From Waddlia chondrophila WSU 86-1044 (GTDB taxonomy: Bacteria > Chlamydiota > Chlamydiia > Chlamydiales > CAMCWV01), in contig CAMCWV010000016.1 in NCBI GenBank assembly GCA_945882915.1, positions 1 to 42,322 of the forward strand: DNA of 42,322 nucleotides, in the 5' to 3' direction. Both the position numbers and the translations under genes were made by a program. Shown here one piece after another: positions 39,220 through 42,322 of this stretch; position 1 is the first letter of the stretch; the number at the start of each line of letters is the position of its first letter. The notes under the pieces were generated by a model. That model made no database searches and was not told where the DNA came from. It worked only from the letters and a program-made list of their open reading frames with translations.

Positions 39220-39312
39220 CTGAAAATGGGAACTTGGACGGCGCCAAAGCCCCGGGAGCTTTCGCGCTAGTCCAAATTCCCGTTTTCAACTACGAGGAGT
39301 ATATACTCCTCT
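39206..39312. repeat. Composite repeat P with CGCGGGAGC module, overlapping nadD stop
   Basis: The left edge TATACTCCTCGTAGCTGAAA supplies the nadD stop codon. The interior GGACGGCGCCAAAGCC changes to CCCGGGAGCTTTCGCGCTAG, the module seen before murG and sctJ, then the right edge TTTTCAACTACGAGGAGTAT and a second left edge TATACTCCTCTT. From 39313 to 39540 there is no gene; no rsfS is present where many genomes have it after nadD. Confidence 0.85.
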
Positions 39313-39540
39313 TAAGCCGAAGCATCAGCGAGGCTTTGCGTCTCCGCAACAATCCAGCATCCTTTTTCGAGGGTATTCAAAAGAAATCGCTTGCTAGTAA
39401 GGCTTAAGCTTTTCCATTGCTGCCTCAGCTGTTTTTGTGATAGTATCCGTGGATAATTTCTTAAAAAGTCTCTCGATTTGATTGCCCGGGCGATTTGTGG
39501 TTTACAGAAGAAATAGTCTTTAAAAAGCTCTAGAGGATTT

Positions 39541-40809
39541 ATGGCGAAAAAACGGATTGTCATCACAGGAATGGGTGTTGTTTCTTGCTTTGGAAATGAT
39601 GTTTCTAAATTTTATGACGCGCTACTTGCGGGTAAGAGCGGAGTGGTTCCTATCACCCGTTTTGATGTCTCGAAGCTTAAGACAAAGTTTGCAGGTGAAA
39701 TTCCTGATTTCGATTCCACAATTGACGATACTGATTATCTTGATCATAAGCAACGTAGACGCCTCGATTCTTTTATTAAGTATGGAATAGTCGCTGGTAA
39801 AAAAGCGATGGAAGATGCTGGGTTTGATCTAAAAAAGCTTCCAGACAATCTTGATAAGACAAGATGTGGCATTTTGATCGGCTCTGGAATGGGTGGGATG
39901 GAGACCTTCTGTGAAGGAGTTAGAACCCTTGAAGGGAAGGGTCCCGATAAAGTAAGTCCTTTCTTCGTTCCTTACATCATCACGAATATGGCAGGAGCGC
40001 TTCTTGCGATAGATCTTGGCTTTATGGGGCCGAACTATTCGATCTCGACAGCGTGCGCAACATCGAACTTTGCGATCACAGCAGCGGCTAACCATATTCG
40101 AAGTGGCGATGTTGACCTGATGGTTTGTGGCGGTGCAGAGGCGGCTTTGACTCCCATGGGAGTTTCGTCGTTTAATCAGTGCAAGGCGCTGTCGGTGCGT
40201 AATGATGCGCCTGAAATAGCTTCACGCCCTTGGGACAAAGATAGAGATGGCTTTGTGATAGGAGAGGGTGCTGGCGTTCTTGTTATAGAGAGCTTAGAGC
40301 ATGCCCAAAAGCGTGGTGCACGGATCTATGCTGAGTATTTAGGCGGAAGTTTTACTTGCGATGCTTTCCACATGACAAGTCCCCGAGAAGATGGCCTGGG
40401 CGTTTCTCTTTGCGTAGAGGGTGCGCTCAGAGATGCGAGCGTTAACAAAGAACGCGTTAACTATATAAATGCCCACGCAACATCGACTATTCAGGGGGAT
40501 ATCGCCGAAGTTGAGGCGATGAAGAGGGTCTTTGGTGAGCGTGCAAAGCGCATTCCAATCAATGGAACAAAGTCTATGACTGGCCACTGTTTGGGTGCTG
40601 CTGGTGGAATTGAAGCAGTGGCTACGGTGATGGCGATCTGGACACGAAAGATTCACCCCACGATTAATTTAGATAATCAAGATCCCGAGTGCGATCTTGA
40701 CTTTGTGCCGAAGGTAGCTCGAGAGGCCACGGTAGATATCGCTTTGTCAAATTCATTTGGCTTTGGTGGTCACAATTCATCTGTTGTTTTCGGAAAATTT
40801 ACTCGATAG
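39541..40809 (+). CDS. fabF: 3-oxoacyl-ACP synthase II FabF
   Basis: FabF elongates acyl-ACP with malonyl-ACP in type II fatty acid synthesis. The 422-residue product has the thiolase-fold active sites: Cys172 in ISTACATSNFAITAAANHIR, His in INAHATSTIQGDIAEVEAM and His in GTKSMTGHCLGAAGGIEA. The N-terminus KKRIVITGMGVVSCFGND and the end SNSFGFGGHNSSVVFGKF are standard. TAGAGGATTT precedes the ATG. It is followed six bases later by the NUDIX gene, the same pair as CT770-CT771. Confidence 0.97.
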   Translation: MAKKRIVITGMGVVSCFGNDVSKFYDALLAGKSGVVPITRFDVSKLKTKFAGEIPDFDSTIDDTDYLDHKQRRRLDSFIKYGIVAGKKAMEDAGFDLKKLPDNLDKTRCGILIGSGMGGMETFCEGVRTLEGKGPDKVSPFFVPYIITNMAGALLAIDLGFMGPNYSISTACATSNFAITAAANHIRSGDVDLMVCGGAEAALTPMGVSSFNQCKALSVRNDAPEIASRPWDKDRDGFVIGEGAGVLVIESLEHAQKRGARIYAEYLGGSFTCDAFHMTSPREDGLGVSLCVEGALRDASVNKERVNYINAHATSTIQGDIAEVEAMKRVFGERAKRIPINGTKSMTGHCLGAAGGIEAVATVMAIWTRKIHPTINLDNQDPECDLDFVPKVAREATVDIALSNSFGFGGHNSSVVFGKFTR

Positions 40810-40814
40810 GTCTA

Positions 40815-41246
40815 ATGTCTGGTAGCCGACGTGAACATTCTTATGGAGTTGTCCCTTTGAGGAGGAGCGAAGAAGGCGTCTGGGACGTTCTTCTCATCCG
40901 CCATCAAGCGGGGCATTGGGCTTTTCCTAAGGGGCACCCTAAAGAGGGAGAGACCTCCTTGCAAACGGCAGAGAGGGAGCTTCTTGAAGAAACGGGAATG
41001 CGCATTGTGCGTTGGATTTCAGAAGCACCAATTGATGAGTGTTATAGCTTTCATCATCAGGATGAGCTTATCGATAAAATAGTTTCTTATTTCCCTGCAG
41101 AGGTTGAGGGGACAATCATCGTCCAGGAGGATGAGCTTTCGGATGCCTGTTGGGCTCCGCTTAGTGAGGCTCGAGAGCGTATTACCCACCGTCAAGCTAG
41201 AAATATTTGCGCCCGTGTTACAACGCTTCTTTCTACTCTTAAGTAG
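40815..41246 (+). CDS. NUDIX hydrolase (CT771 position)
   Basis: NUDIX enzymes cleave nucleoside diphosphates linked to another group. The 143-residue product contains the full Nudix box GHPKEGETSLQTAERELLEE followed by TGM, which matches the Gx5Ex7REUxEExGU pattern. SYGVVPLRRSEEGVWDVLLI is the typical first strand. The closest functional guess, from small size and position next to fabF, is an Ap4A-hydrolase-like enzyme, as suggested for CT771. Substrate cannot be read from the sequence. It probably shares a transcript with fabF. Confidence 0.93.
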   Translation: MSGSRREHSYGVVPLRRSEEGVWDVLLIRHQAGHWAFPKGHPKEGETSLQTAERELLEETGMRIVRWISEAPIDECYSFHHQDELIDKIVSYFPAEVEGTIIVQEDELSDACWAPLSEARERITHRQARNICARVTTLLSTLK

Positions 41247-41356
41247 ATCTTCTTGCTTATTTCCGGAACATAATAAATTTAGCTTGACTAAAGGTGTCAG
41301 TTTAAAGAATGTGTAAATTTATGGTTAAAATTTTATTTTCATAAGGAGTGATGACT

Positions 41357-41986
41357 ATGGATAGAGCTGCCTCTTATCGTCCTGCTAGTTTTGCTGGCAA
41401 CCTTCCTCCTAGCGCCCCTGCTGAGCAGCGGGAGCTTGTCGTTTCTTCTTTAGCGGATTCTCCGCCAAAATCTGAGAGTTCTTTATTTAGAGTAACTAGC
41501 GCTTTGAGTGGCCGAGGGCTTTTAGGTATGCCTCCAGGGCGTCCTGTTCGTGTGGGGGGCTTCCAAGGTTTATGCTTCCAAGATTTAGGCGTTCAAGGGT
41601 TGAGTTTTTGGGGGCTAACAGAAGGAGAGGCAGGCAAGAGTAGGACTGACAAAACGACTATTTCTGCAGTGGATGTGCAGAGCCCTTCAGCGTTGAGTAA
41701 GATCAATGGGTGGGAAGCTGTAGGGGTAGAAATGAGCCGCATACAAGAAGAGATAGCTAGCCTCAGGGTAAGGTTTCAGGTTCTTGAGGAAGAAAACCTC
41801 AAACTCCGCGCTGAGAACGAAGAAATGCGAAAGCGCGGAGCAACTGTCTTAGCCATCTCTGCCGCTCCTGTTGTTAATCTTACGGCTGACCTTGCAGCTG
41901 ACCGATTGGCCTCTTCTCACGACGAGTGGTTGGTTGTCACCGATGATGGCGAGAACGCCTCAACCGGCACCCCAGTAGCCAACTAA
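41357..41986 (+). CDS. Unknown protein with C-terminal coiled coil
   Basis: I do not recognise it. The 209-residue product has a Pro/Ser/Ala-rich N-terminus (SYRPASFAGNLPPSAPAEQR), a Gly/Gln/Phe-rich section (GGFQGLCFQDLGVQGLSFWG) that repeats the GLxFxxL theme, and a leucine-zipper-like coiled coil at about 125-165 (ISRIQEEI-like, VLEEENLKLRAENEEM). No signal or membrane segment is present. The start at 41357 is set by AAGGAG (41343-41348) with an 8-base spacing, not the in-frame GTG at 41348. An isolated gene with low complexity and lineage-specific character could be a secreted effector, but nothing proves it. Confidence 0.78.
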   Translation: MDRAASYRPASFAGNLPPSAPAEQRELVVSSLADSPPKSESSLFRVTSALSGRGLLGMPPGRPVRVGGFQGLCFQDLGVQGLSFWGLTEGEAGKSRTDKTTISAVDVQSPSALSKINGWEAVGVEMSRIQEEIASLRVRFQVLEEENLKLRAENEEMRKRGATVLAISAAPVVNLTADLAADRLASSHDEWLVVTDDGENASTGTPVAN

Positions 41987-42006
41987 CAAAAAAAGAGTGC
42001 AGCGAA

Positions 42007-42024
42007 GAGGAGTAGATACTCCTC
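42007..42024. repeat. Back-to-back repeat P edges left of element A copy 2
   Basis: GAGGAGTAGATACTCCTC is an edge-to-edge near palindrome of the P edges. It immediately precedes element A copy 2. Confidence 0.75.
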
Positions 42025-42282
42025 GTGCTTGACAGCGTTTAGCTTAGCGCCCGCTTAAGGAACGAGCGTTAGCGAAGCTCTTTGGGGGGCTGGGACAAGT
42101 CCAACGCTTTGTTAGGACTCGACCTGTCGAGTCCACTGACTCTTAGCAAGCGAACGTGTGTGTCTGGCCCTCGACATGTCGAGGACTGGTGAAAGCGTTG
42201 GACATGTCCCAGCACTCCAAAGAGTTCGCTTCGCTCACTCCTTAAACCCCACTGAGTTAAACGTTATCTGCCAGCTCTATTT
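42022..42282 (-). repeat. Element A, copy 2 (inverted relative to copy 1)
   Basis: The minus-strand reading matches 32462-32721 through its whole length, including CTCTTTGGAGTGCTGGGACA, CCTCGACATGTCGAGG and the end GCTAAACGCTGTCAAGCACG. Differences by eye number under twenty. Repeat P edges flank it at 42007-42024 and 42311-42322, and the window ends inside the second one. Confidence 0.88.
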
Positions 42283-42310
42283 TTTAAAGTAAGAGTCCCA
42301 GCGCTCTATT

Positions 42311-42322
42311 TATATACTCCTC
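42311..42322. repeat. Repeat P edge, cut by the window end
   Basis: TATATACTCCTC is the left edge of repeat P; the rest lies outside the window. It is the right-hand flank of element A copy 2. Confidence 0.7.

Noticed and set aside
3858..42322. CRISPR array suggested by many dispersed repeats
   Set aside because: Repeats are spread over 38 kb, are palindromic, and lack regular unique spacers and any cas gene.

Overview
The window is a chromosomal segment of a member of the Chlamydiae, most probably from outside the Chlamydiaceae. The evidence is the gene content and order. There is a SecA with the chlamydial GRCARLGDPG variant of the helicase motif and a sufBCDS cluster. A type III secretion block runs sctJ-sctK-sctL-sctR-sctS-sctT, the same order as Chlamydia trachomatis CT559-CT564. 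A division and wall cluster runs murD-nlpD-ftsW-murG-murC/ddl, like CT758-CT762. It is followed by cutA, ftsQ, rsbV, miaA, mqnC, a coiled-coil protein in the position of CT768, fabF and a NUDIX hydrolase, like CT763-CT771. A type III glutamine synthetase, nadD, a large mechanosensitive channel and long repeat-filled intergenic regions suggest an environmental chlamydia (Waddlia/Estrella/Parachlamydia/Simkania grade). The family cannot be fixed from sequence reading alone.

Layout. 1-2991: secA, open at the left edge. 3141-3779 (-): zinc-ribbon membrane protein. 4272-9697 (+): sufB-sufC-sufD, a 630-bp repeat-filled gap, then sufS (Fe-S cluster assembly). 9759-15003 (-): six type III secretion genes, with repeat or mobile-element insertions between sctL and sctK and between sctK and sctJ. 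15328-17502 (-): MscK-like channel. 17598-25375 (+): LysM lipoprotein, murD, LysM protein, ftsW, murG and the murC-ddl fusion, all peptidoglycan and division functions. 25836-32388: ftsQ, cutA, alpha/beta hydrolase, a long coiled-coil protein that may be secreted, khpA (-), rsbV and miaA. 33000-34043 (-): mqnC (futalosine menaquinone pathway). 34199-41984 (+): coiled-coil protein, glnA type III, nadD, fabF, NUDIX hydrolase and a small unknown protein.

Most genes are conserved housekeeping genes. The unusual content lies between them, in at least five families of non-coding repeats, several nested in one another. (P) A palindromic repeat with outer edge TATACTCCTCGTAGCTGAAA. Its edge supplies the ribosome binding site of murG and cutA and the stop codon of nadD. 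(A) A 260-bp long-hairpin element, present as two inverted copies 9.5 kb apart, both with P sequence at their ends, plus a third diverged copy carrying a perfect 48-bp palindrome. (B) A hairpin with AAGGTAACC-type arms and a conserved loop, within or next to P repeats. (C) A 47-bp GTAACAGTTCACA hairpin. (D) An AT-rich repeat containing CACAGAG and CGTGAGAGAA. A possible IS200/IS605-derived miniature element sits inside the type III secretion operon. These repeats are the best candidates for something undescribed. They look like non-coding mobile or palindromic elements that have been co-opted as translation starts, gene ends and hairpin spacers in core operons.
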